DNA from: Symmetrospora coprosmae
Lineage: Eukaryota > Basidiomycota > Cystobasidiomycetes > Symmetrosporaceae
Direction of reading: 5' to 3'
Assembly (NCBI GenBank): GCA_008802785.1
Contig: VUYT01000009.1
Span: forward strand, 310,001 to 374,000
DNA length: 64,000 nt
Each line of letters begins with the position of its first letter. The first letter of the stretch is position 1. Of this stretch, positions 54,321 to 64,000 are shown one piece after another. Both the position numbers and the translations under genes were made by a program. Under the pieces are notes generated by a model that worked only from the letters and a program-made list of their open reading frames with translations, was not told the origin of the DNA and searched no databases.

Positions 54321-56608
54321 ATGGCAACCAACACTGTCCCTTACGGACAGTCGGATCCCACCATGTATCCGGTCAACAACCTCGAGCCTGAATACGACCT
54401 TGAAAAGTCGTCGCCGAAAGGCGATGATGTTCAGGCCGGCACGACCATGGTGACGCGCGATGCCTCCGAGGCGTCCTCGCTCTCCGACGGCGTCACGAAA
54501 CCAAAAGCGAGAGCTGGTGTCTTTGGCAAGATCTCCGAGAAACTCTCGTCATACGGCGTTGAGGAAACGGGTATCGAGCGTGTACTGCCCAGCGAACGGT
54601 CGGATCAATCGCCCATGTCCTGCTTTACCATGTGCGTCAAGGACAGGGGGTACTGCGTGTATCGTATAGGCAACTGATCGTGATGCTCGGTCGCAGGTGG
54701 ATGGCCGCCAATACGACTGTCTCGACGTTTGCGCTCGGGACGCTCGGGAGCTCGATCTGGCAAATGGGCTTCAAGGATGCGGCCTTGACTATCCTCTTCT
54801 TCAACCTCTTCCCCACCCTTGTTGTCGCATACTTCAGCACATGGGGTCCTAAAACGGGCTTGCGACAGCTGGCTTTGTCGAGGTGGGCGGTCTCGGACCT
54901 ACTGTGGTGGAACGCGCGGCGAACAACGCTGATTTAGATAGTCGACAACAGGTTCGGCTTCGGATACTTCACTGTCCTCCTTCCAACCATTCTCAACTGC
55001 ATCGCCTGCATTGGCTGGTCCACTATCAACTCGCTCGCAGGCGCTTTCTGCCGTAAGTTATGTACCGATAGCGTAGGCATGTGCCCCTACTGATCCAATC
55101 GTACGTGTTGCCCTATAGTTCAAGCTGTTAGCATGGACAGCAGTCTTCCGACTATCCCGATCGCTGCTGCAATTGTCGTCATTGCGGTGTCCACCCTCGC
55201 GGGTGAGTCAGTCTTACTCCCGGCAAGAAATGGCCAACATCACTAAACCCTTCCTCTCGCTCACAGTCTCCTTCATGGGGTACCGTGTCGTTCACCTCTA
55301 CGAGAAGTATTCCTGGTACCCCGTCCTCATTATCTTCATCGTCTACGCCGGTTTCATCGGATCCTCGGCCTCGTCAGGTGACTGGGGAGCGGTTGGAGAG
55401 ACGGCAGCTGCCAATGTTCTTTCATTCGGTAATTGACTCTCTATCGGCACCAGTAGCTGGACCCAGCTGACCTGTCTTCGTTATTTCGTCTCCTCCTTCC
55501 GCCCGGGCCTTTCCTGCCTTCCCCCATACCCCTCCAAACCCCTCTCTGCGCGGCTACATGCAAACCCCGTACTCTCGTTCCCTCTTCCTCTTATTCTCAG
55601 GTGCATCCATCGTCGGTTTCGCGATCGGCTGGTCGTCTCTGGCGGCAGACTACTCCTGCAAGCTTCGAGAGACGACTCCCTCTTGGAAGGTGTTCTTGGC
55701 CACGTACGCGGGCTTAAATGGGCCGATGGTGACCGTCGAGCTCCTTGGAGCAGCAGCAATGACAACATTCGCTGCCAAGCCGTCCTGGGAGGAGCACTAT
55801 CACACCTACGAAGTCGGCGGTCTCCTGGGTGCCCCACTCATCGAGCGGATGGGCGGGGGTGGCCGATTCTTCCTTATCATCCTAGCGCTTTCCATTATCG
55901 CGAACAATATCCCAAATATCTATAGCGTAAGTGTTCTTATCATCCCTGGGAGTATCTGGAGGTGTCTGGGATGTCTAGCTGACTTTCCCGCCTATTTCGC
56001 CTTTTCAGTTCGGCCTCACCTTCCAAGTACTGGGACCATGGGCGCAGATGATTCCGCGTCCGCTCCTGTCGCTCGCCGCTACCATCATCTACGTTGTCCT
56101 TGCCATCGTCGGCGCAGACAGCTTTGAGTCGGCTCTGGACACCCTCCTCATTTTGCTCGCCTACTGGCTGGGTAAGCTGCCCGAGACCTAATGGCCTCGT
56201 ACGAGCAAAGCTAACATGCATCAATAACAGCTATCTACTCATCGATCATGCTCTTGGAACACCACATTTTCCGGAAGGGTAGCTTCGAAAATTGGGACTT
56301 CAACGACATCGACACCCCGCGCCGCTTGCCCCTCGGCGCCGCCGCCTTTGCTGCCCTCTGCATCGGTTGGGCTGGCGCTATCCTCGGCATGGCCTCAGTC
56401 TGGTTCGTGGGGCCATTGGCAAAACAGATCGGAAACCCTGCGTTTGGCGGCGATATAGGCTTTGGTTAGCGGGCTTGCCTCTACCTGGGGTTTCGGGTAT
56501 TAACTGACCAACATCTCCTGTATCACCTATATAGAACTTGCCGCTGCCTTCACGATCGTCTCGTACATCCCCTTGCGCTGGATCGAGAAGAAGAAGTGGG
56601 GCTTCTGA
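54321..56608 (+). CDS. NCS1-family purine/cytosine permease
   Basis: This plasma-membrane transporter should import cytosine or purines with protons (Fcy2/FcyB type). The cytosolic N-terminus is followed by about twelve membrane segments. Visible blocks are WMAANTTVSTFALGTLGSSI, FGYFTVLLPTILNCIACIGW, WSTINSLAGA, GFAIGWSSLAADYSCKLRET, NNIPNIYS with FGLTFQVLGPWA, and AIYSSIMLLEHHIFRKG. The sequence before the membrane part, KISEKLSSYGVEETGIERV, is the usual pre-TM1 region. At least eight short introns interrupt it, with clean phases at those checked. It ends RWIEKKKWGF. Two GATA motifs lie upstream. Family call firm; substrate within the cytosine/purine group is not fixed. Confidence 0.9.
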
Positions 56609-56825
56609 GACTGCCAGCAGCTGGACTTTGATCTGGCCGGGGGACCGGCAGCTGTCGTCTCCTCTCGTCAATCACACGGATCTCTTGAGTCCGAGGGTAT
56701 GTACGGTGTCTCGTCGTGTCATGTCACAAAGTCGCGTTAGATAGCATCCATCGCCTGCCATAGCGCTTTCATTGTCAGCCTGCAAGTATAGTTACAACAG
56801 CCACGCCTCCCTCTTAACAGAGGCA
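56609..56825. other. Convergent 3' intergenic region
   Basis: These 217 bases separate the ends of the convergent permease and large disordered-protein genes. Confidence 0.5.
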
Positions 56826-59800
56826 TCACGCTACTTCAGCACCAGCTTGCTCCGCCTCTCGTCGCCGACGCCGCTTCTCTGCACGCCTTGCAGCTCGCCT
56901 TTCCTCCCCTTCGCGCTCTGCTTCCTCCCTTTGCCTTTCCTGCTCCGCTTCCTCCCTCGCCCACTCCGCCTCTTGCCTGTCGCGCTCTGCCCTCGCCAGC
57001 TCTGCTTTCTGCTTTGTGCCCTTGATGAGCAACCCGTCCTTGTTACGCACCCAATCCTGGTACCAATTCAGTCTTGGGAGCCCGTTGCTATCGCGCGTTC
57101 TTACGATGCTACAGATGACGGCACAGGATGAAGAGGTCAGCCGACCGAATGGCAAGAACCCCGTACGAGGGGCGGGCAGACTACTCACTTGTAGACTTTC
57201 TCCTTGATCTGCGGATTGACTAGGCGTCCAAGCACATTGTCGACACTTCCGTTGGCTCCGTGCTCGGCTAAGATCTGACCGCCCGTAGCATTTGGATGAT
57301 TCCGGAGGTAGGCATATAGGCATTCTTCCTCGGGGCCTGACCATCTGATCTGACTACCTCCTTCACCCTTCTTCCTTTTGTATGCTGGTTCTTTCTTTGG
57401 TACCCCATTTCGCTCATACGGTCGCCGCGGGCGCTGTCCATTGTCCGAATTGTCCGGCTCCGAATCTTGTGTGTCACGATGGCCATGCCTTTTCCTCTTC
57501 CTTTGCTGGTCCTGATGTCTATGTGTCTCGGAGGACTCCTGACGCAACGCCGCCGATCTGCGCCTTTGCGTCGTCTGCCCAGAACCCGATGCGCGTGGTT
57601 GACGGTCTCCGCCATCGTCATGCTCTTCATCCTCGGTGGGCGGACTCGGTCGGCGTTCCTGTGTTCTCTGCGTAGACTGCGATGGGCGCAACGTGTCAGA
57701 GCTCTCGCTCCCGCTGTCGCGTTCGCTGCTTTCGAGTTCTCGATGTCGCTGCTTCAGACCAGTTCTGCCTTGCGCAGATGTCGGGCCGCCTGACTGTGTG
57801 CCAAAGCCATCCTCATCGACCTCCTGCTCATCTCCACTAGAGACAGGCTGATCTGAGATGTGGAAAGGCGGCGCCTGCCGGCCAGGCGCGAGGTACCGCA
57901 CGGTGCTCTGCTTGTCTTTGACAGGCACGCCAGCGAAGGCCACACGGCGTGCGATACTACTCGACGAAGTCTGCGAGGTATTCTGAGCTGCCACACTCAC
58001 CAGACGAGCATTGGACCGTCCTTGACTGAGCTGCGTGCGCTTGCCCAGCGTGTCCTCGTTGCTGTCGCTGTCGCTGTCGCTCTCGCTACTACCGGAATAA
58101 GGAGTCCGTGCACGCTGTTTGCCCTTAGCTTTGTCAGACATCGCGGGCTGAGCTGCCGCCCTGCGTGCCGTTGTTTTGATAGCTGTGCGTCGAGGCTCGG
58201 CTGCACGAGAAGTGGTCTGCTGCACTCGTTGCGGTTCAGGGGAAGCGGTCTCGCTTACGGCATTTCTGCCGTTACCAGTCTGGCGCTGAGAATTCGGAGA
58301 ATCCCATCGGGCTTTCTCGCCAGGGCCATGCCTGTCAATTGCGCGTCAGACGCAGTGTCAACTGGATCGTCATGCACTCCGCTGTGATAAGCCAAACGCA
58401 CTCATGGAATGCGCCCTTTGGCTTTGCGCCGAGAGTCCTTCTGAGTTTGTTCTGGCTGTCAAAGTGGATTCGGCCGGCAAGCTGTTGCTCATTCTCCACC
58501 TCATTGTTCTCATCGGATCCGTCGGAGTCGACTTGCTCTTCGGCCAGCTCGAAGTCTCTCTGTAGGTCATCGCCTCCTGCATCGGAGTAGTCTCCTCCGT
58601 CCCCATAGTGGACCATCTCGTACCCTTGACCGGGCTCCGGCTCGTCAGGCGGCATGTATCCGGGCTCTGCCTGGTCATCGGGAGACCGCTCATTGCGCGG
58701 CGGATTCCGTTGAACAGACGGTCCGCCCCTCCTGGCCGTCGTCAGGGCCAGGAAGTTGTCGAAGTCCGCTATCAGAGCCGCGGGCGTATCGAGTACAGGT
58801 GCGAGAGAGACATCGCCGTCATCATCGTCGCCCTCGTCTTTTGGGGAAGGTGTCGACCCGCTCGGAGATCCTGTTGATCCATTTGATGGAGGATGGTCGT
58901 GACCAAACTGCTCCTCCTCATTCTCGTCTGGTCCTGGCTCGCGCGGGTCGTGCAGGGTTGAGCGACCTCCAAGCTCTTCGGCCTCGTCATCACTGCTGTC
59001 CGGCTCGTGCATTTTCGCAAGGTACCCAATCTCCATCTCTGCCTCCTGATCCGATTCTGACTGCTGCTCTGGCCTTTGCTCCTCGACTTCGTCGACTTCC
59101 TCCTGCTCCATTTCTGACTCAGAATCCGGCTCCATTGCCCTGGCCAAAAATCCGATGGCCGACACGCTATTGCGACGGGCGGCGGACGACCCGGGCGAGC
59201 CTTCCGCCTTTGACGCTCGCTCGGCAGAAACGGCTCCACGCGGAACGAGCAAGTTCTGCACATCCAGCATCGAGTCATCGCCTCCCTGCGAGTTCCCAGC
59301 AGTCTGAGCTTGAGGTCTACCTGCTGAACCAGCAGCCCTCCTGGCGGCAGCTGGACTGCCAGCCTGCGATGAGCTGGCTGCTTTGAGCATGTCCAGCCTG
59401 CGGCGTAGATCTGCGCTGCCGGGCGTTCCGAGAGACACGCGCTTTCGAGCGCTCAGCTGCAGCTTCTTTCTCTCGGACGCGATGCGGGATGAAATCGTGT
59501 GACGGCGCTGAGCGCGCGCGCGGTCTTTCTCGGCCTCGGATTGCGTTGAAGGGGATCTCTCCAGGTCGCCCGGCTGGCGAAGTGAAGGAGGTGGGGATGT
59601 GCTGGCTGCGCTCATCAGCGATGTGGCTGGGTCGCTGCGGGCGCTTCCGGTGGTGGGAGCGGCTTCCTCTCGCAAGGCCTGGATATCCGGCTGATGGGGC
59701 ACGGCAGCATGCTCATCGATGAGTGACTGCTCTACAGCCCGGTCATCGCGGCTCGTAGAGCCCTCTTCCACCAGCTCGTCTCCCTCGTCATCTTCTTCAT

Positions 59801-61494
59801 GTCGGTGCAAGGGCAAGTACTCTTCCATCGCCTGAGACCGAGACTGGGACTGCGACCCCTCGGCAGACGTGTGCGACATGTTTTCTTCTCGATCAGCCAC
59901 GTCCACATCCGCCCGAACTTCAATGAAAGGCGTGCTGGACATCCGTCGAGCTACTCTTGGCGAGCCGTCTAGCGAGGCAAGCGGCGCGGCTGGCAGGCGG
60001 TAGGTGGCTGCCGCTTGCTCGTTAATGAGTCCGAGCAGGGTATCAAAGGGGTACTTTGAGGCATACGCATCCGCATGCTGTGGTCCCCAGCCCCGAAGCT
60101 GGATGCAAAGCCCAATATGAGCTGGTCTGCAGCCGTCCTTGTCGTGAGTGGGTACTCACCTCTGCGCCGGCAGCTGCGAATGACCGCTCAAGCCGTTTCA
60201 GCAGTTCAAACTCTTCGTTCGCTTCCAGAGTATCTCGCTGCTCGGTACTGAGCTGGAACGACCGCGAAGCATCGCCGCTCTGTCCAGTCCGAAGCAGCCC
60301 GGCCGCCAGATGTCTCTTGACGGCCGTCCAGCACGCAACCAGTCCGTCCGGGTCTTTACGCTCGAACAGCCGCAAGAAGGCGCTATCGACCATCCCGAGT
60401 GTGAATAGCGTTTCGAGACGGGCCCCAGAACTGCCGTCGCCGCGCCCGAGGTAGAGTGACGCGAGTACGCATAGGAGGTTGGCCAGTCGGGATGGTCCGC
60501 CGGTAGTAGAGAGCGGATTCGAGAGTCCAGCGCTCTGCCGACCATCTTCTAGCGAATCGCTGCTCGACGTCGTGATTCCTGCGAGCCGGGCGACATGGTT
60601 GTCTGGTCAGCTCTGGGTGCACCTCGCGAGCAGATTCCTCTGATATGTCTCGAACGCACTCTGCCTTAGCATGTTCAGCATATCGCGTTCGCCGGGTGTC
60701 AACGCCAGGTCTTTCTTGTTCAGAAGCATGTCCAGCCCAAGTCGAGCTGCCTGCTCAAGCTCCTCCGGGTCCTCCTGCTCCTCGACCGGTCCCGCGCCTG
60801 GCTGATCTGCACCGAGCGTCGCCTGCTCGGGCTCTTCGGCATTGGCCGAGAGCGGGCGGACGGCCCTGACGGTGACATCGTAGCCGTCGTCGCTACTCTC
60901 CTCGTCCTGGCGCGCAGCCTGCGCTTCAAGCGAAGGGGTGGGCGAAGGAGAGGGCAGAGCTAGGACGCTCTGACGCTTTCCCCGTCCTTTGATGGCTTTC
61001 GGCGTTGAGTGCCTCTGCCTGGCTGATGCTGCCTCCTTGACTTTCTTCGAGCGTCCTCGTGGAGACGTCGCGACAGCAGCGGATCTGCTTCTTGAGCTTC
61101 TGGCCCTTCCTCCTCTGACAGGCTGCAGTGGCAGTCGCTGAGCTTCTAAGACGGCAGCTACGCTCGAGTGAGAGCGCGTGCTTCTCTTCCGCTTTGATAT
61201 TTCGTCATTTCTAGCCGAGGCGTACTGTTCTTCAGGCACATCCTGCTCCGACTCGGACGCTTCAGATGTCTCGAGCTCGAGATCCCGGCCAGCAGCAGTG
61301 CGAGATGTGCTAGCTTCGACTTCGACGGTCGACGTGGATGAGACAGACGTTGAGCGTGACCTCGACCTTGACATGGAGCGCGACTCCTCCCTTCCCCGCG
61401 CCTGAAGAGTCGGAGGAGCCGCAACTGACGAGCGCGAGCGGGTGGACCTGCGCGGAGCCTGGCGAGCTATCGATGGAGGCGAGATGGATGCCAT
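56826..61494 (-). CDS. Large disordered nuclear-type protein with C-terminal charged coiled coil
   Basis: I do not recognise this protein, of about 1400 residues. The N-terminal part is basic and Ser/Arg-rich (RRSTRSRSSVAAPPTLQARG). A helical region follows (LANLLCVLASLYLGRG, LFTLGMVDSAFLRLFERKD), then a long acidic disordered stretch with two related motifs, IGFLARAMEPDSESE near 59110-59160 and IGYLAKMHEPDSSDDE near 58985-59035. A compact domain near the end reads IRWSGPEEECLYAYLRNHPN, then TGGQILAEHG and VYNIVRTRDSNGLPRLNWYQ. The C-terminus is a strongly charged coiled coil ending in KRRRRREAEQ-type sequence. The compact domain is Myb/SANT- or winged-helix-like in size, but I could not assign it. 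One intron near 60610 needs a 63-nt splice to join the helical part. That all parts form one gene is inferred from continuous frames. Confidence 0.6.
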
Positions 61495-61947
61495 TGCCCT
61501 GAACTTGATACAGAGTCTTCCTATCGCTGCATTGACTGATTTCTCGCCGCTCCCGCCTTGACTTTGTTGTTTCTCAAGCACGTGGAGCGGAGGAGAGGGG
61601 CACGCTCGGTGGCGAAACCCTAGAAAACCCCAACTCGACGAGCCAGTTTTGGGGTTTCGCCACAAGGCAGTTTTTGGGGTTTTCGGGTGGCAGGGCGGAG
61701 AAAGAGCAGGCAGGATCTGCGCCGCGACAGCACAAGCCAACGAGTCACACACGCACACAAGAGATCTACAACACGATGCCACGTATACCTCGCTTGGTCT
61801 AAACTGCACTGCGGACGACTGCTCTGCTGCGGGACGACCCGCCTCCACCCAGACCTCCCTTCATTGTCCAACGGACGAGAATGCTGTATTCGACTCCCGT
61901 CCCTCCGCTTCTCCGGCATCAAGCCACAAACTTGAGCTCCCGGGTTC
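61495..61947. other. Intergenic with GAAAACCCC/GGGGTTTTC inverted repeats
   Basis: This 453-base gap is upstream of the large disordered-protein gene. Four related motifs lie in a 71-base patch at 61614-61684: GAAACCC, GAAAACCCC, GGGGTTTC and GGGGTTTTC. The rest shows no gene. Confidence 0.6.
61614..61684. repeat. Cluster of inverted GAAA(A)CCC(C) motifs
   Basis: GAAACCC at 61614, GAAAACCCC at 61623-61631, then their complements GGGGTTTC at 61651-61658 and GGGGTTTTC at 61676-61684. The cluster lies 120-190 bases upstream of the minus-strand start at 61494. It could form a hairpin or be paired binding sites for a regulator. I know of no matching factor. Confidence 0.6.
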
Positions 61948-63242
61948 TCAGAACAGCTGGCCGATACGGCACATGCCGTGCGCACAGAAGCTGTTGGCTG
62001 CGTTCTGCGATGTGACGAGGTACGCATCGTGAGTGCTCCACTTGGGAGGCGGGCCCCCAATGAGGACTAACAGAGCGCACGTATCAGTCCAGCCATCGTG
62101 CGAAGATTGAGACGCGAGGAACACGCACTGGGAGGCTGGCCGGTGATGTCGAGGATGGGCGGCAGGCGCGCCTCGATGAGCCCCTCGATATCCGCTGTCG
62201 ACAAGGCAGGCCTCTCGCCCTGGACATCTGGCTTGAGCTTCCGCTTGAGGACCTCCGTGTCGCCTGGCATGGCAGAACCCGCACGGTCAGCCTTGTGCAC
62301 CCCAGCGGCCGCATGTCCCGCAACCCGGCTCGCGCACAGCATCGCATGCACCCACCGTCTGCCCACGATACGAGGAGGGCCGTGCAGCCAAAGAGCGTGT
62401 CGACTGCTCGCGCGCCGGCGTCGTCCGGACGCTGCCCAAAGCTGATGAGCGGGTCCTCGGCTTTTTGCCCTGCCTGCGAGATGTTCACGTTCGCTGGAGC
62501 AGCACCCCCCATCATCCCGCTGCCTTTACCCTGGCTCATCGTGTTGCTAGAGACTGAGAAGCGGGCTTCATCCCGGCGGTACCCGTGCATCTTGGTGAAG
62601 AGCCAGTGTGCGGACTCGTGGACTGCACGGATGCAGCATATCGACATATCAGACCGTCAGCCTCGACAACGCCCAGGAGCCACGCCCATGGCAGGACGAG
62701 GACGCACCCAAGCTGGTCAGCGCAAAGAAGGCGAGCTTGGCGTACTGTTCCCGGTCCTCCCGCTGGCAGCGGTTGAGCTCATTGTGGAGCGTGTACCCGA
62801 GGAAGACGACGTCGAGGAGGCTGCTGGGCCCGCTGGTTGTGGTCAGGGACGAGCCCATGGTGTTGATTGTGCTCATGCTTTTTGGTGTTCCGGGGCTGGG
62901 CGGGTCCTCGTTGATGAAGTCGACGCGGAACGGGCCCTGGACGAGGACGACGGCGGGCGGGCTGCTCGCAAAGTGCTCCCTGATCTGCGCGTCGAGCTCG
63001 GCGCTGTATGCGCCCTCGTTCGGGAGGGCATGGTCGAGCACGGCGTGCGCGAGGCAGCGGCGTGCGGCGGCCGAGAGAGCCGACGAGCCCGACAGCAGCG
63101 CGTACAGCCGGCCCGCGAGGACAGCGATGGGCGACTTTACGGTGCGGAAGATGCGCGTGTCCCGTGTGAGGAAGACGCTCCCTGCTGGTGGAGCCTGTGG
63201 ACCGGGCCCCTGCTGCTGCGCGCTGCTGAATCCGGTGGCCAT
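61948..63242 (-). CDS. Unrecognised conserved-looking protein
   Basis: Several exons give a protein of roughly 370 residues. The ATG at 63242 starts MATGFSSAQQQGPGPQ. The first exon is helical and regular, with SPIAVLAGRLYALLSGSSAL, LDHALPNEGAYSAELDAQI and VVFLGYTLHNELNRC. The second encodes AVHESAHWLFTKMHGYRRDE. Later exons read DTEVLKRKLKPDVQGERP, ADIEGLIEARLPPILDITGQ and, after a 67-nt-class intron, IGGPPPKWSTHDAYLVTSQN ending CRIGQLF. The HESAH string resembles a metal-binding HExxH site, but the rest does not support a peptidase. No signal peptide or clear membrane segment is visible. Exon boundaries are approximate. Function unknown. Confidence 0.6.
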
Positions 63243-64000
63243 TATGCTTGTGCTTGTGCTGGCGCTGGCTGCAGCTGTCTGTGCCTGAATTACGCTGGGG
63301 GACGGGCGGGGCACGGGATGCGGGTGGATGGTGACAGTGAGATGGGTATAGCAAGGAGGGTGATAGCAGGATGGCGATGAGAGATGTCAGTCAGCTCAGG
63401 CACACGCTGGGCAGCAGGACGCCGCCGACGAGTTCCTTCTGAGCCGAGCCGGTCGACCCGCACCGACCTCTTTTGAGCCGTGAGGGAGGGGCCTCTTTTG
63501 TAGGCGACGCCCCGGGTCCAGAAGGAGAAAGAGCAATGGACAAGCAAGCTGCTGGTGGTGAGCACAAGTAGACGTGCTTGATTGTGGTATGCAGAGTGGG
63601 ATGGTGCAGAACAGAGAGAGAGAGATGAAGAGAGAGCCGCTGTCGCACGTCCGTATGTCGTCCGGACCCGCTCGCTCCGACCCTTGGCGACCGACGGGGA
63701 ATCCCTCGAATGGACACGGACCGCCTCCGTCCAGAACACAGTCGAGATGCAGATGCGCAGAAACATGGCAGATGAGCATAAAGCGCAACATGCTCGAGCG
63801 ATGCTGGAACAAGCTTGACCGCATGCAGAGGCGGGACAGGCCTGCATTGACGCGTCAGTGGCGACAACACGTGATTTACGTGGTCATTGCTCCTCTCGCA
63901 GATCCGCCCAGCGCATATCTACGCACAGCAGCCATCTCCGCCTGCTCTCCTCTGTCCCTTCATCTAACTCCTCCTCTACTTCTCGGTCATCTCCCACCGG
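63243..64000. other. Right-edge intergenic region
   Basis: These 758 bases upstream of the minus-strand gene run to the window end. They include a GA-rich patch near 63616-63643 and a strongly C/T-rich stretch near 63930-64000, typical of a leader just before a plus-strand gene that would lie outside the window. No gene is supported inside. Confidence 0.5.

Noticed and set aside
62570-62650. HESAH as a zinc-peptidase active site in the unknown protein at 61948-63242
   Set aside because: There is no further metal ligand or peptidase fold signature, and the rest of the protein does not fit a peptidase family.

Overview
The window is nuclear DNA from a basidiomycete fungus, probably Ustilaginomycotina (smut relatives); the subphylum is an inference from protein flavour. 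The sequence shows GC-rich, densely packed protein genes on both strands, many short GT-AG introns (about 44-90 nt), long Gln/Ser/Gly-rich disordered regions, and families such as GATA-PAS and Zn2Cys6 regulators, an RGS-LOV protein and COPI. I found no rRNA, tRNA, CRISPR array, transposon or virus-like element.

Layout. 284-2477 (+) aromatic amino-acid decarboxylase; 2950-6080 (+) PAS/GATA-finger regulator of WC-2-like architecture; 6596-12576 (+) three head-to-tail paralogous MYND-finger genes; 12827-15152 (-) coatomer delta; 15636-17362 (-) F-box gene with an in-frame stop; 17523-20170 (-) RGS-LOV photoreceptor; 21001-26360 (-) Zn2Cys6 transcription factor; 28122-29493 (+) phosphoserine aminotransferase; 29911-30479 (+) a small membrane-anchor gene that resembles the N-terminus of the next gene; 31286-33551 (+) membrane-anchored GH17 beta-glucanase; 33907-35666 (+) RagC/Gtr2 GTPase; 36006-39395 (-) Whi5/Nrm1-like G1/S repressor; 40200-43425 (+) three unrecognised genes for disordered proteins; 43633-45264 (+) RNA polymerase I subunit A49; 45440-47153 (+) second F-box paralogue; 47841-50686 (+) RINT1/Tip20 tether; 50804-51650 (-) Mgr2/Romo1 with an 11-nt microexon; 52020-53504 (-) membrane-anchored SGNH hydrolase; 54321-56608 (+) NCS1 purine/cytosine permease; 56826-61494 (-) large disordered nuclear-type protein; 61948-63242 (-) conserved unknown.

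Functional threads. Two light-signalling candidates lie within 18 kb: a PAS/GATA factor with the 18-residue zinc loop typical of WC-2, and an RGS-LOV protein that should couple blue light to G-protein signalling. COPI delta and RINT1/Tip20 both act in Golgi-ER retrograde transport. Gtr2 (nutrient sensing), the Whi5-like repressor (cell-cycle start) and A49 (ribosome synthesis) are growth-control genes. Most others are ordinary housekeeping genes with no evident clustering logic.

Boundaries come from reading splice sites and homology by eye. Where exon lengths were summed (decarboxylase, PAS/GATA factor, three MYND genes, SER1, anchor gene, Gtr2, Mgr2, F-box genes, the 42826 gene) they give uninterrupted reading frames. 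Other multi-exon models are less exact inside.
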